A DNA stretch of 64,000 nucleotides from Linum tenue. Lineage: Eukaryota > Streptophyta > Magnoliopsida > Malpighiales > Linaceae. Shown in pieces: positions 11,370-22,110 of the stretch; position 1 is the first letter of the stretch; each line of letters starts with the position of its first letter. Below the pieces are notes generated by a model. That model saw only the letters and a program-made list of their open reading frames with translations. It was not told the DNA's origin and did not search any database. The stretch is taken from positions 86,856,547 to 86,920,546 of the forward strand of contig CAMGYJ010000005.1 in the NCBI GenBank assembly GCA_946122785.1, given 5' to 3'. The position numbers and the translations under genes are program-made.

Positions 11370-11565
11370 GGCTACATCGTTTACCAAGTGGGTGTGAGGC
11401 GTGGTGGAAGGAAGAGACCAGTTCCTAAGGTATTGTGTATAGGAAGCCCACAAACCAGGGTGTGACTCGGCTCAAGTTCCAGCGTAGCAAGCAATCACTT
11501 ACAGAGGAACGTGTTGGAGGAAGCTTGGTGGACTCAAGGTTCTCAATTCTTACTGGATCAACAAG
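11370..11565 (+). pseudogene. RPL15: Orphan exon of ribosomal protein L15 (eL15), with frameshifts
   Basis: The 196-bp segment encodes an internal piece of cytosolic 60S protein L15. One frame gives [20 protein letters not shown], the next [17 protein letters not shown], and a third [15 protein letters not shown]; together they cover one continuous stretch of the family. A single-base loss at about 11429 (in the Lys-Gly-Ile codons) and another shift near 11520 break it. It is bounded by an acceptor (GATTGTAG before 11370) and a donor (AAG then GTATGT after 11565), so it is an exon with intron flanks and not a processed retrocopy. No other L15 exon was found nearby. It lies in the middle of Athila-derived sequence. 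Confidence 0.85.
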
Positions 11566-12029
11566 GTATGTACAGTTGGACACTACATTTAACTTCATTG
11601 TAACTTATATTCAGCAGAACAATGAAGACTTGAATCAATAGTGTTGATAGATAGACTGAATGAGATTCCCTATTAGTTGGCTTATTTTGATTTGATTGCT
11701 CATTGTTGATGTTGTTTTAGAAGCCTTGCTGAGCATTGAGCAACATGGATATGGAATATGCTTTTGTTTCACTCTATCTGGTTTAACATTGATTTCCTTT
11801 CCCATTCGACGAAATGAATCAATAGATTGCTTTGTCGGGAACGATTTCTCCCTGTAATTTACTAATACAAGTTGCTTGTTGTTGGGGGTTAGAATTATTA
11901 AACCATAGGATCTTTAGTTAGGCATCCATCATACTCATATCATGATGACCAAACCAAACCCAAAAATGCATAGGCACAACAATGCACTATTGTTGTTGTT
12001 GGTCTATGCTTTGCTTTTGCATTACTATA
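11566..12029. other. Probable intron remnant of the RPL15 fragment and junction to gypsy DNA
   Basis: After the donor the sequence is non-coding and AT-rich, as expected of intron DNA. No second RPL15 exon is visible. The point where it joins gypsy gag-pol sequence lies somewhere near 12.0 kb and could not be fixed. Confidence 0.4.
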
Positions 12030-12353
12030 GCTAGCGATATCGTCTTGGATGCATTGGGCTATGAGAAAGCCGAGTGCCAAATGATGAATGAGGAAATAGC
12101 CCATTAAGAGCAACTGAACTCTATCTCCCTTGTGTAGGCCGACCGGATGTCTTGTCTAGAGGAGCTAGTGACCACCTTTGTTGACTCTATCTCTAAGAAG
12201 TTTGAAAAAATTGAGAGGTTCATAGGGGAGGCGGCAGAGAAATTCTCAACCATAGAGGTAGGATTGCAAAGTCACCAATCACTCTTGACAACCTTGATTA
12301 CAAGTATGGGGATTATCTCGCAAGTAACTCTTTCTTAGAAGCAATTCGATGAA
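12030..12353 (+). pseudogene. C-terminal gag segment of the Athila-like element
   Basis: A helical, charged stretch (CLEELVTTFVDSISKKFEKI followed by a Glu/Lys-rich run) precedes the protease, in the place occupied by the end of gag in Athila elements. A comparable segment (MDQFIELTAGKFMELEAG) sits in front of the protease of the element at 34 kb. Stops interrupt both copies. The upstream capsid part is missing here. Confidence 0.6.
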
Positions 12354-13296
12354 GTGGGAGTAGGGGCGGTTACTTTTCGAAGTGGGAGAGAAGCGAAGGA
12401 GCTACCTCTGAAGAAGAAGCCGTCCGAGACAGAAGAGCAAGATGGAGCCGGTAGTTTCCCCGAACAACAAGGGGGCACAAGCGCAATCAAAGGGGAGAAA
12501 GTCGATTCGATTCCTCCACTGGAGCAGAGGAGGGAAAAAGCAACTCCAGCTATTCCCTACCCTTCTCGGCTCCGAAATGACCGCACAACGACAGAGTTTG
12601 CCCACTTCATGGAGTTGATGAACCAGTTGAACGACCTTCTCACCAACAAGAAGAAGCTGGAAGGGATGGCTACAATCACCTTGAATGAAGAGTGCTCGGC
12701 CATCCTGCAGAACCACCTGCCCACAAAGCGCAAAGATCCATGGAGTTTCACTATCCCTTGTTTTATTGGCAACATGTGCATAGGATAATCCTTGGCGGAC
12801 CTAGGAGCAAGTATATAGGTGATGCCTTAAAGGTTGTTTCAAAATTTAGACCTAGGTGAACCTAGAACTACCAAGATGTATTCAGTTGGCGGATAGGTCC
12901 ATTGTGCGGCCTAAGGGTGTTGTTGAGGACTGACTTATTAAGGTAGGGCCTCTCATTTACCCGGTTGATTTCGTCATTCTAGACATTGATGACAACGTCG
13001 ATGTCCCCCTTATCCTAGGTAGACCTTTCTTAGCTACCGCCAAGGCCTTGATTGATGTGCATGAGGGAAAGTTAGTGCTTAGGGAAGGGGAGGAAGAGGT
13101 TACCTACTCTATTGACAAGAGCATGAAGTTTTCTCACCATCATGATGATTTTGATTACCTTGACGAGGTGTTTGATTTCATGGAGGCACTCGCATCCGCG
13201 GGTGCCTACCCTTCTGACCCTTCCAAAGAGTATTGTTTAGTAGGGACGAACATGGCAGAATCTCCGGAGGAGGTAGGCCAAATTCTACGAGATTAG
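12354..13296 (+). pseudogene. Gypsy aspartic protease of the Athila-like element
   Basis: The protease matures the gag-pol polyprotein. Seen: the leading block MELMNQLNDLLTNKKKLEG and TLNEECSAILQNHLPTKRKD, then the active-site motif ADLGAS with the catalytic Asp codon at 12798-12800, and later VPLILGRPFLATAKALIDV-like sequence (in two pieces) near 13000-13060. Several stops interrupt it (12786-12788, at the Ile after DLGAS, and after about 12830) and a frameshift lies near 12890. The active-site Asp is still present, unlike in the copy at 35.5 kb. Confidence 0.85.
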
Positions 13297-13317
13297 GTGG
13301 TGGAAGCCTTGCCCTAA

Positions 13318-14267
13318 ATGCCTAAAATCCCTAACTCCTTGAAGGAACCATCCGAGTTGGAGTTGAAGCCTTTGCCTCCCCATCTTGAGTACGCCTTCCT
13401 GAGGGACGATGGCAAACTCCCAGTCATCATCAACTCCAATCTTACACCAGAGCAAAAGACTGAGTTGATTGAGATCTTGCGTCGTCACGAGTGGGCAATC
13501 GCATGGAAGATCATAGATATCTGAGGGATCAGACCAACCTTTTGCTCGCACAAGGACATCTTGGAAGAAGGTGCAAAGCTGGTTCGTCAATCGCAAAGGC
13601 GTTTGAATCCTAACCTGGAGGAAGTAGTAAAGGAGGAAGTAATCAAGATCTTGGATGCCGATATCATCTATCCCACCTTGGACAGTCAGTGGGTGAGCCC
13701 AATACAGTTGGTCCCCAAGAATGGAGGGATGACAGTGGTAGCCAATGAGAAGGAAGAGCTTATACAAACAAGAATGGTGACCGGGTGGTGGGTGTGCATT
13801 GACTACCGGCGATTGAACGATGCCACTCATAAAGATCATTTCCCTTTTCCCTTCATCAATAAGATTTTGGAGAGGCTCGCTAGGCATAATTATTACTATT
13901 TCCTGGATGGGATGTCGGGGTACTTCCAGATCCCGATCGCCTCAGAAGATCAAGCCAAGACAATGTTCACCTGCGCTTTAGGGACATTTGCTTAAAGGCG
14001 CATTCCGTTTTGATTTTGCAATGCCTTAGCCACATTCCAGAGATGCATGGTGGCCATCTTTGATAAAATCGTGGGGGAGATGTGTTCATGGATGGCTTAT
14101 TGGTATTAAGAGATTCATTCTCTCACTGTCTTGCCAACCTGGAGAAGGTCCTTGAGCATTGTGAAGAAACCAATTTGGCTTTGAGTTGGGAGAAGTCACA
14201 TTTGATGGTGAGAGAGGGCATTGTGTTGGGGCACAAGATTTCAAAGAAGGGAATTGAAGTGGATTGA
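13318..14267 (+). pseudogene. Gypsy reverse transcriptase of the Athila-like element
   Basis: After a linker (LPPHLEYAFLRDDGKLPVII, 13372 on) come the RT blocks QWVSPIQLVPKNGGMTVV, TGWWVCIDYRRLNDATHKDH and FLDGMSGYFQIPIA. A stop at 13993-13995 follows GTFA, and another soon after at the Gly of MPFG; the frame then shifts before VFMDG at 14082-14096. The family has two adjacent catalytic Asp here (F-M-D-D); this copy has Asp-Gly, so polymerisation would fail even without the stops. It continues into LGHKISKKGIEVD and a further stop at 14265-14267. Confidence 0.9.
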
Positions 14268-14306
14268 GCCAAGGTTGAAACAATAAGCAAGCTTCCTCCA
14301 CCAACA

Positions 14307-14880
14307 ATGGTCAAGTGCATCAGGAGTTTCCTTGGGCATGCGGGATTTTACCGACAATTTATTGAGAACTTCTCAAAGATTGCATTACCACTAACAAAGC
14401 TTTTGGAAAAGGATGCTCCCTTCCTTTTCACAAAGGAATGTTTTGAAGCGTTTAACATCCTCAAGGCGAAGCTCACGAATGCCTCCATAATGGTCTCGCT
14501 AGATTGGAGCCTTCCTTTCGAGCTTATGTGTGATGCTAGTGACTATGATGTGGGAGTAGTGTTGGGACAAAGGTGGGGTAGGCATTTTCAATCCATTTGC
14601 TACGCTTCCAAGACATTGAATGATGATCAGGAGAATTATACAACTACCGAAACAGAGTTGTTGGCAGTAATCTTTGCTTTTGACAAGTTCAGGTCTTACC
14701 TTGTGCTTTCGAAGGTTATTGTCTACATTGAACACTCCGCCATTCGTTGTTTTATGAACAAGGCCGATGCCAAGCCCCGCCTAATCCGATGGATCCTACT
14801 TCTCCAAGAGTTTGATGTGGAGATCAAAGACAAAAAAAGGGCTGAAAATCTTGCAGCGGACCACCTCGCGCGACTCGAAG
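14307..14880 (+). pseudogene. Gypsy RNase H of the Athila-like element
   Basis: The connection domain (FLGHAGFYRQFIENFSKIAL) is followed by RNase H. Seen: Asp of MCDASDYDVGVVLG, Glu of TTTETELLAVIFAFDKF, then VIVYIEHSAIRC, and NLAADHLARLE near the end. In the third block the family has Thr-Asp-His; this copy has Ile-Glu-His, so one of the acidic active-site residues is changed from Asp to Glu. The stretch 14307-15096 is otherwise a single open frame, the longest intact part of this pol. Confidence 0.88.
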
Positions 14881-14971
14881 GACCGGGAGGGAGCACCTCT
14901 CAAAGAGAGATAAATGACACTTTCCCCGATGAACGTTTGTTCGTGCTTGCAACTGTTGAGAATGCCTCCCC

Positions 14972-16010
14972 TTGGTTTGCCGACTTTTCCAATTACTTGG
15001 TTGGAAGGCAACTGCCAAAGGGGATGAATACGAATGGGAAAAGGAAGTTCTTCTCCGATCTCCGATACTACTTATGGGACCAACTTTTCAGATTATAGCC
15101 GATGGGGTCATTCGAAGGTGTGTCCCGGAGATGGAAATGACGGCTATCCTAAGCCACTATCATAAGGGACCAGATGGAGGCCATCATGGTGCAAACCAAA
15201 CTGCAAGGAAGGTGCTTCAATTGGGATTCTATTGGTCGTCCCTATTTCGGGATGCTTACACATTTGTGAGTCATTGTGACAGCTTCCAAAGGACATGTAA
15301 TGTGTCTAACCGAAATGAGATGCCCCAAACGATTTCCATTACATGTGAGATTTTTAATGTTTGGGGCATCGACTTTATGGGTCCTTTTCCCTCATATTTT
15401 GGAAACAAGTACATTGTAGTGGCTGTGGACTATGTCTTGAGTTGGGTCGAGGCTCAAGATCTCCCCACCAATGATGCAAGACGGGTCTACAGATTTCTTA
15501 AAATCCTGTTTTCACGATTTGGGACCCCGAGGGCCATCATCAGTGATCGAGGAACCCATTTTCAGGGGCGATTCGACAAACTCCTCGATCGCTATGGTGT
15601 TACCCACCGGGTGTCAATGGCATATCATCCCTAAACAAGTGGGCAAGTAGAGTTGTCAAATAGGGAATTGAAAAGGATACTGGAAAAGACCGTGGACCAA
15701 TCCCGCAAGTATTGGTCCTCAAAACTCGATGATGCTCTATGGGCGTACCGCACGGCCTACAAAACCCCAATAGGCGTCTCGCCTTACCAATTGGTGTACG
15801 GCAAAACGTGTCATTTGCCTGTAGAGCTAGCGCATATGGCTTTCTGGGCCACCAAGCTATTGAATATGGACCCTACTTTGTGTGGAAATGAAAGAAAGTT
15901 GCTGGTGCTTGAACTCGAGGAGTGGCGCCTCAAGGCCTACGAGAATACCAAGATTTACAAGGAAAAGACAAAGCGCTTGCATGATTCATGACAGAAAGGA
16001 GGGAAGGTTT
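14972..16010 (+). pseudogene. Gypsy integrase of the Athila-like element
   Basis: Integrase joins the cDNA to the genome. Seen: the zinc-binding His pair (SHYHKGPDGGHHG) and Cys pair (CDSFQRTC), then the DDE core: Asp of GIDFMGPF (codon 15371-15373), Asp of IISDRGTHF (15545-15547) and Glu of GQVELSNRE (15650-15652). All three are present. A single nonsense codon TAA at 15632-15634, where the family has Gln, splits the frame just before the catalytic Glu; the same frame then runs to 15991 ([19 protein letters not shown]). A frameshift links it to the RNase H frame. The C-terminal tail to about 16.1 kb is scrambled. Confidence 0.9.
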
Positions 16011-16493
16011 TCAATCAGGAGAGCAGGTACTCCTGTACAACTCCCGGTTACGATTATTCCCCTTAAAGTTAAGGTCAAAATGGTCGAACCCATATGTGGT
16101 AACGCAAGTGTTCCCATACGGGGTGGTCAAGATCTCCCAACCATAGCAAGTAAGTTTCAATGTGAATGGACATCGCCTCAAACGTTACCTTGGAGGAGAG
16201 GTAATGCCCCAAAAGGATGTGGTGTTCCTGCAAGATGCCTAGTCAAAAGTCTCTGTTTAGCTTAAGACGTTAAATTAACCCTTGTTGGGAGGCAACCCAA
16301 CAGAGTTTAGCAAGTTTCTCTTGTTCTACTATCGTACTGTTATGTGTAATAACCTCGCCTCGAGCGAGTATGTGTTGTGTTTGTGTGTGTGTGTTTTTGT
16401 CTTCTCCTTGAAGCTCAAATCTCCTACCCTAGAAAAATCCCAACTTTCACTCACCAAGCAATACGGTAACATCATTCTACACCTATCTTACTA

Positions 16494-16548
16494 CATTGAG
16501 GGCAATGTTGAACTTAAATGTGTGTGTGGGGGGGGGGGGGGGGAGGGG
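16494..16548 (+). other. Conserved small hairpin and oligo-G tract of the gypsy elements
   Basis: CATTGAGGGCAATG (stem CATTG/CAATG, loop AGGG) is followed by a TTAAATGTGTGTG phrase and a run of 16 G (16528-16543). The same arrangement occurs at 23552-23603 and 40451-40494. The position after the pol or gag end suggests a role in the element, such as an internal plus-strand primer, but the function is inferred. Confidence 0.75.
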
Positions 16549-17638
16549 TAGTTTATTATTCAGCTTGTGTGCGGTTCTTATTAGGAATGAAGGAGAAAGA
16601 GTAGTGTTGAAGTAAGTTCTTAAAAGAGAGCATTGATTGTTAAATGTAATGTGGCAAGTGTTTTACTCTCTAGTACCCCCTCAAAAAGAAAAGACAAGAC
16701 AAAAAGAAAGAAAGGGAAAGTAGAAAGAAAAAGAATCGAAAAGAGGTAATAAAACAGGATAAATAAAGTAAAGAGTGCCACAAAAATCAAAGAGTATGCT
16801 CTAGGAGGGGGTTCTTGGCATTCAAGCCATTGAAACCCCCACATTTTTTTGAACTCCTTCACTACCATGTTGAAATGTGTTAGCAAAAGTAGATCGAGGA
16901 AGTGCGCTTAAACCTAGTTCATGATGGGTGATAGTTTGGAAGGGAGAAGTGAGGTTTTTGGCCGATGCTAGTGGCCATTGTTTGTAGGGAAGGTTCTTAG
17001 TCGAAACCATACAAACTTCGGGTTTAGGGTTAAGATGTAGGACCTCATTTTGTGTTTGACACCGCCCAAAAGGCCTTTTCCCCATGTCCAAGACAATTGC
17101 CAATCATTTGAACCCGTGACTAAGATCTCCGGACAAGCTAGTGATGACAACCGTTCCGTGAACTCTAGCATTTAGAGGTTTCCACCGTGGTGAAGAGATA
17201 GTAGGGTCGAGTGTTGATGATTGTGCTCATTATTTGCACCAAAAGGTCCCGACCCCACTGATCAAGAGAGTGAGTGATTCATTCTTGTTTTGCATGTCAT
17301 ATCATACCCTGGTGGGGACATTTGTTGCCTATTCGTTTGTTCCTTGGACTTGAATGTTATGCATGGTGAGTTGTGGTTGATAATTGATCTTGTTGAGACT
17401 TGCATAGATTCATGAACAAGGTGAGAACTTTTCTTTGGCCCATTTTTGGTGACCTCGAATGTCGTTTGTGGTGGATGTCGGTATTGCTTGCAACGGTCCA
17501 TGTGTTAATTGCCAATAGCCATTGAGATTCGCCACTTTGTGCCCTTTGATTTGTCCCCAAAGCATTTTGTTAGGTTGAGATATTACCTTATGTGAAATGG
17601 TTTGCTTGGGGACAAATAAACGTCTAAGTGTGGTGGAG
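16549..17638 (+). other. 3' internal non-coding region and polypurine tract of the Athila-like element
   Basis: About 1.1 kb between the G run and the LTR has no coding frame with family similarity. Blocks recur in the pol-less element (23.6-25.3 kb): the phrases CTTTTCCCCATGTCC, GACCTCCGGACAAGCTAG and ATTTAGAGGTT. It ends in a purine-rich tract AAGTGTGGTGGAG just before the LTR. Athila elements often carry an env-like frame here; none is recognisable. Confidence 0.65.
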
Positions 17639-19096
17639 TGATTCGGGCCTAAATGTACACTTTTTATTCCCGTTTCTCTTTGACGTTTGTGGAAATTGAG
17701 CTCCAAAAAAAGTTGTTTCACGCTAGGGTTCTTGTGTTTCAATGTGTTTCAGATTCCGACAGGTTAAATCAACCCCGGAGTTGATAGTTCAAGAAAAGGA
17801 GCAGAGACAGAGAAAAGAGGAGTTTATAGTCGCTGTTCACGGTCAAAGCTTGGAGTTCACGGTCGCCAGGACTGTGAAGTGGAACCAAAAATCGTGAACT
17901 GCGGAGCGTCCAGAGGGGTTGCAGAGGTTACTGACGCCAAGGCAGTTCACGGTCGCTAAGACCGTGCACTGGAGCCATGGACCCTGAACCCCAGAAGCGA
18001 AGCGACACGTTTTGACTAAAGTTCACAGATTTCACGGACGAGGCTTGATCTTCACGGCCATTAACTAGGGTCGTGGACTGGGCGCGATCTTAGTATAAAT
18101 AGAGAGCTTAAATGAAGAAGAAGGAAGAGCCCAAAGTGAGAGAAACCTTCTTCTTCTTGAAACTCTAGAGAGAAAAAGCACGAACCAAAAGGGAGAAGAG
18201 GTTAGGGTTTGCTCCAAGTGAAGATTTTGGAAGTTCATCTTGAAGAGAGGATCTCTACAAGCACAAAGAGAATTGGAGGCATCACAATGATGTTTTCTTT
18301 CTTCATCCTTTGTGTTCTTCCTTTGTCTAGCATGGAGTAGTTTCCCTTTTCACTTGGGTGTTATAGAACCCTAACTACTATCATGTAATTGATTGTGTGG
18401 ATTGAATGATTGTGTGATGGTGGTGTTTAATTTGAGAATTGAGGTATTTTCCATGGCGATTGTGCATTGTGTGTGCTTGGCAATCTATTGTGCTATTCTA
18501 ACCTAGATTAGAGAGAAGCCCCCTTATCTTAAGAGGCTCAAAATTGAGTTGGGTTTTCTTAGGCATTCGATGCCTCCTAACTAGGTTAATGAAGGGAAAA
18601 CCTCTAAATTTAATTAGACACCTTGGTTAATTGTGATTATGCTGCCAAGCCTTGGTTTGAGGGAGAAGGTAAGTCAAATCTCAATTGCTTGTGCCAAGAG
18701 GGCTACAATTGTAGCCTCTACTGCTTACCTTGGCCTAGTAATTGAGAGGATGGTTTCTAACCATTGTTGCACCTCCTGAGGGTCACAATTTCCTTGTCAC
18801 ACACCAAGTCATTCGTTCCCACGGTTCATGGTAGTTAGTTAGGGGGAAGCAACACTCGAGTGAAGCTTTTCACCAAGAGTTTTCTACCCCTTTAGTTTTC
18901 AAGTCTTGCTTTCAAATAATAGACTGTATAGATTTCAACAAACAACATTTCGCTAGATAATGTTTCAAACAATCGAAGTAGGGGTACATGGGCCAACCAG
19001 GGTTGATATTTAAACATACTTGCACTATATTGCACCCATCTAAGGTTTATACTTGGGCCTTAGGTGACATTTTATTGTGATAGTCGGAGCGAGTCA
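17639..19096 (+). repeat. 3' LTR of the Athila-like element
   Basis: The 1458-bp LTR starts TGATTCGGGCCTAAATGTAC directly after the polypurine tract and ends GGAGCGAGTCA. Inside: paired TTCACGGTC/GACCGTGAA motifs at 17838-18070, a TATA box (TATAAATAGAG, about 18095-18105), then a leader-like region, and the end block TAGGGGTACATGGGCCAACC. It is followed by TGCAT; no matching left LTR or PBS was found upstream of the pol, so the element is incomplete on its 5' side. Confidence 0.85.
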
Positions 19097-20320
19097 TGCA
19101 TCTTGTTTGCCCCCAAAGATTTGTTAATCACATTATGCTTTGGAAGAAAAAGTGACTTTATCAATCTTGACTTTAAGATGGGTGCAAAAATGTATGAAAA
19201 CTCTTGTCAAAAAACTCAAATGTATATAAAAAAAATTGATCGAGAGAAGTGTGTGCAGATTAACAAAACGATTTTTGTTGGTTAGTGCCACGTTGCTTAA
19301 AATTTATTTTTCATTTTCTTAGTAATAAAATTGCAAGCCTTGCCATGAGAATATCCATAAGCTCTTACTCTCGTTCTCACGCTTGATTTCACTCTCGCTC
19401 ATTCGTATTGGTGCTTTGAGTTTACAACATGTTAGCTACCATTAAGATTTGGTCACCATGAAATGCTTCCTTTTATGTTGATACCCAAATGTGAAGGTTT
19501 TACTCATCATGGGGAGCTTGGGATGATCGATTTATAAGATCTCCATATGTTTTATCATGAAAGTTCTTGATATCCACTCAAAGGATGCTCTTGTCCGAGA
19601 TGACTTCTATTGTAAGACTCTTCTTGCTCTTGAAATATTATTTATCCAAATGAGTGGTAGAGATTGTTCTGAAACCTGGCCATGTATATTTTCTTGTTGA
19701 AGGATTGTTTGCTTGCCCTCAAAGTATGAGATTAACTTATGGATAAAAGATATCATAATCGGGTATATAGTTTTCCCATTTGAGGAAGTCTCTTTTTCCT
19801 CGAAAAATGTGGTGAATTTTGTTCATTCTCGAGGAGTGCATCTTTAGTGTGTGTTGCCCCCTCGTCTTGAAAGTTTTGTTTTAGGAGTTGAAGTTGAGTA
19901 GTGATGAACGAGGTCTTCGTGAGTGCATAAGCCGATTATGAAAATCTTCGCATTGTCAAAGTTGATGTTTGCCCTCCAAATGATGACTAGAGGAAGTCTT
20001 TAGGCAATGGAGTTTTATCTTCTTGCTTAATTCCAAGATGATGAATAGATGAAGATCTTATTTGAGGTCCCCTTTGTTGATTCTTGAGATTATCCGACAA
20101 ACATTTTGACTTGCCTTGTATGGTTGTGACTCCAAATGCTGGCATATGAGCATATAATTTGCAAGTCCCAAAACATGTTTTTTTTTTTGGATTTTTGGAT
20201 TTTTTTGGTTGCTTTGGGACTTACATGGATTCATGTGCCCCTAAACCCCTAAACGTGGTACTTTTCCTCTGGTATTAGTGTTATGGAGCACGAGTGTCAA
20301 AAGGTTGAGAGTTTGTCTTG
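19097..20320. other. Host sequence interrupted by the pol-less element, left part
   Basis: AT-rich DNA with no recognised coding family. Because the element at 20326-26939 has a target duplication, this stretch was once continuous with 26945 onward, which leads to a minus-strand Tat/Ogre-type primer site at 28.5 kb. It may therefore be internal sequence of that element. Confidence 0.4.
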
Positions 20321-20325
20321 GTAAT

Positions 20326-21911
20326 TGATTCGAGCTCAAATGTACACATTTTACCCCTCATTCTCATTCGTTTAGCTTAGTATTTCATCGTTCCTCGACA
20401 TATTCCACGCTAGGTTATGCTTGTTTTGATACATTTCAGGTCCTAGCACGTGTTAAAGGGTCGAGGACGAGCATTGGGATATTTGGAGGTCAAAAAGCGC
20501 AAAAAGCAAAGAAAAATCAGGAGTGTATTGAAGGCGTCCAAGAAACAGCCGCAGTTCACGGCCGGACGAGGCAGTTCACGGTCTCCTAAGACCGTGAACT
20601 TTGACCAAAACTCGTGACACCGAGGCATCCAGCGAGGTTCTTGAAGTTATTGACGACAAGGCAGTTCACGGTCTCTAAGACTGTGAATTGTGGCCATTGA
20701 CCGTGAATCAAGGAAATTCATGCGGTGTGTTTTGGACGATGTTGAGTTCACGGATGCGTTTAGGTGTTCACGGCCGTGAACTGGCCAACGCGTTCGTGAA
20801 CTGGTCACTTTCGAGCAAATATGAAGACATCAGCGGGGAGAGAGAAAGGGGAGCTGGTTTTTGGAGAAGAAACACTTTCTTTCTCTAGGGTTTCAACCTA
20901 AACACCAAAGGGGAGTTCTAGTGAGAGAGAGAGAGACTGCTAGAGTGATCTTGGGGCATCATTGGAGGCTTGGGAGGAAGATTCAAGCCTAGAAGTAGAA
21001 GAAGATCCTGAGCTCAAAATTGTAATCCCTCTCTCTCTCTCTCTAGAAACTCACTATTTTCTCTTGGGTGTTGTAGATCCCTAACTAATACCTTGTAATT
21101 ACTTGTTTAGATTGAATGATTGTCATTGGGTAGATTTTAATTCAAGGATGAGGTATTATTCATGTCGATTGTGCATACTTGTGCTTTGCAACTTAGGGGT
21201 TGTGCATATTTTGTGCTTAGCATCCTAGGGATTGTGCATAATTGTGCTTAGCACCCCTAAGTTTGTGCATTTAGGTGCTAGTAATCTAATTTTCCACCTT
21301 AGCCTAGTTTAGAGAGGAAAATCCCCCTTTCAAGGGAGACTCAATCGAGTTGGTTTTCCTTCAACTTTCTAAGCCACCTAAACTAGGTTGAGTTAGGGCA
21401 ACCCTCAATATTGAATTGAACAAGTCGATTAATCGTGGTTAAACCGTCCGACCTTAGAGTTGAGTGAGGGAGTAAGTCGATTACCGATTGTCTAAACCGA
21501 GAGGGTCGAGTCACGAGTGACACGGCCTTTCATTCTCACCTCGGTTTAGCAATTGAGACTGTGGTCTCCGACCACATACGCTTTCCTCTGCAGTTCACGA
21601 TTAACGTGCCCAAGGCAATCGTTTCAATCCAACGAGTCATGGTAGCTAGTTAGGGGGAAGCGATTCCTGGGTGAAGCTCCCTTAGTTAGGCTTTCCCTTT
21701 ATTTAATTTTCTTTGCTTGGTTACTTTGTAGTTCCAATAAACCTAAATCCCTAAAGTTGCTTGCTAGATAACAACTTAAGCAATCGAAGTAGGGGTACAT
21801 GGACCGACCCGGGTTGACAATTTAAATACTTGCTTTATACTACACCCAACTAGAGTTTAAAAACTTGGGCTCTAGTCGGGATTAATTTGTGGTGTAGTTT
21901 TGTGCGAGTCA
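20326..21911 (+). repeat. Left LTR of the pol-less element
   Basis: The 1586-bp LTR begins TGATTCGAGCTCAAATGTAC and ends TGCGAGTCA. A perfect 12-bp-arm palindrome lies at 20573-20600 (AGTTCACGGTCT, CCTA, AGACCGTGAACT) and a second, imperfect one at 20662-20690. Purine-rich GA tracts at 20925-20936 and CT tracts at 21034-21047 mark the leader region. Differences from the right LTR are scattered substitutions and small indels. Confidence 0.93.
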
Positions 21912-21917
21912 AGTTTT

Positions 21918-21935
21918 TGGCGCTGTTGCCGGGGA
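21918..21935 (+). other. Primer binding site, tRNA-Asp type
   Basis: TGGCGCTGTTGCCGGGGA lies 6 bp after the LTR end. It is complementary to the 3' end of plant tRNA-Asp (CCA plus acceptor stem and T arm) with one mismatch (T for C at the seventh base). Athila-group elements are known to use this tRNA. Confidence 0.88.
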
Positions 21936-22110
21936 ACCGCGGTCCATTATTTTGAAAAGTTCGCTTAGTGTTAATCTAGCATTTTCTATCTTGCCTTTTT
22001 GTTTATGTTTTGTGTTTCGTGTTGTGTTTTGTTTACCCACTCTTCGTCTTGAAGGGTGGTTTGTGTTTGTTTGATTTTGTTTTTGTGTTTTTGTTTATGT
22101 AGGTTGAATC

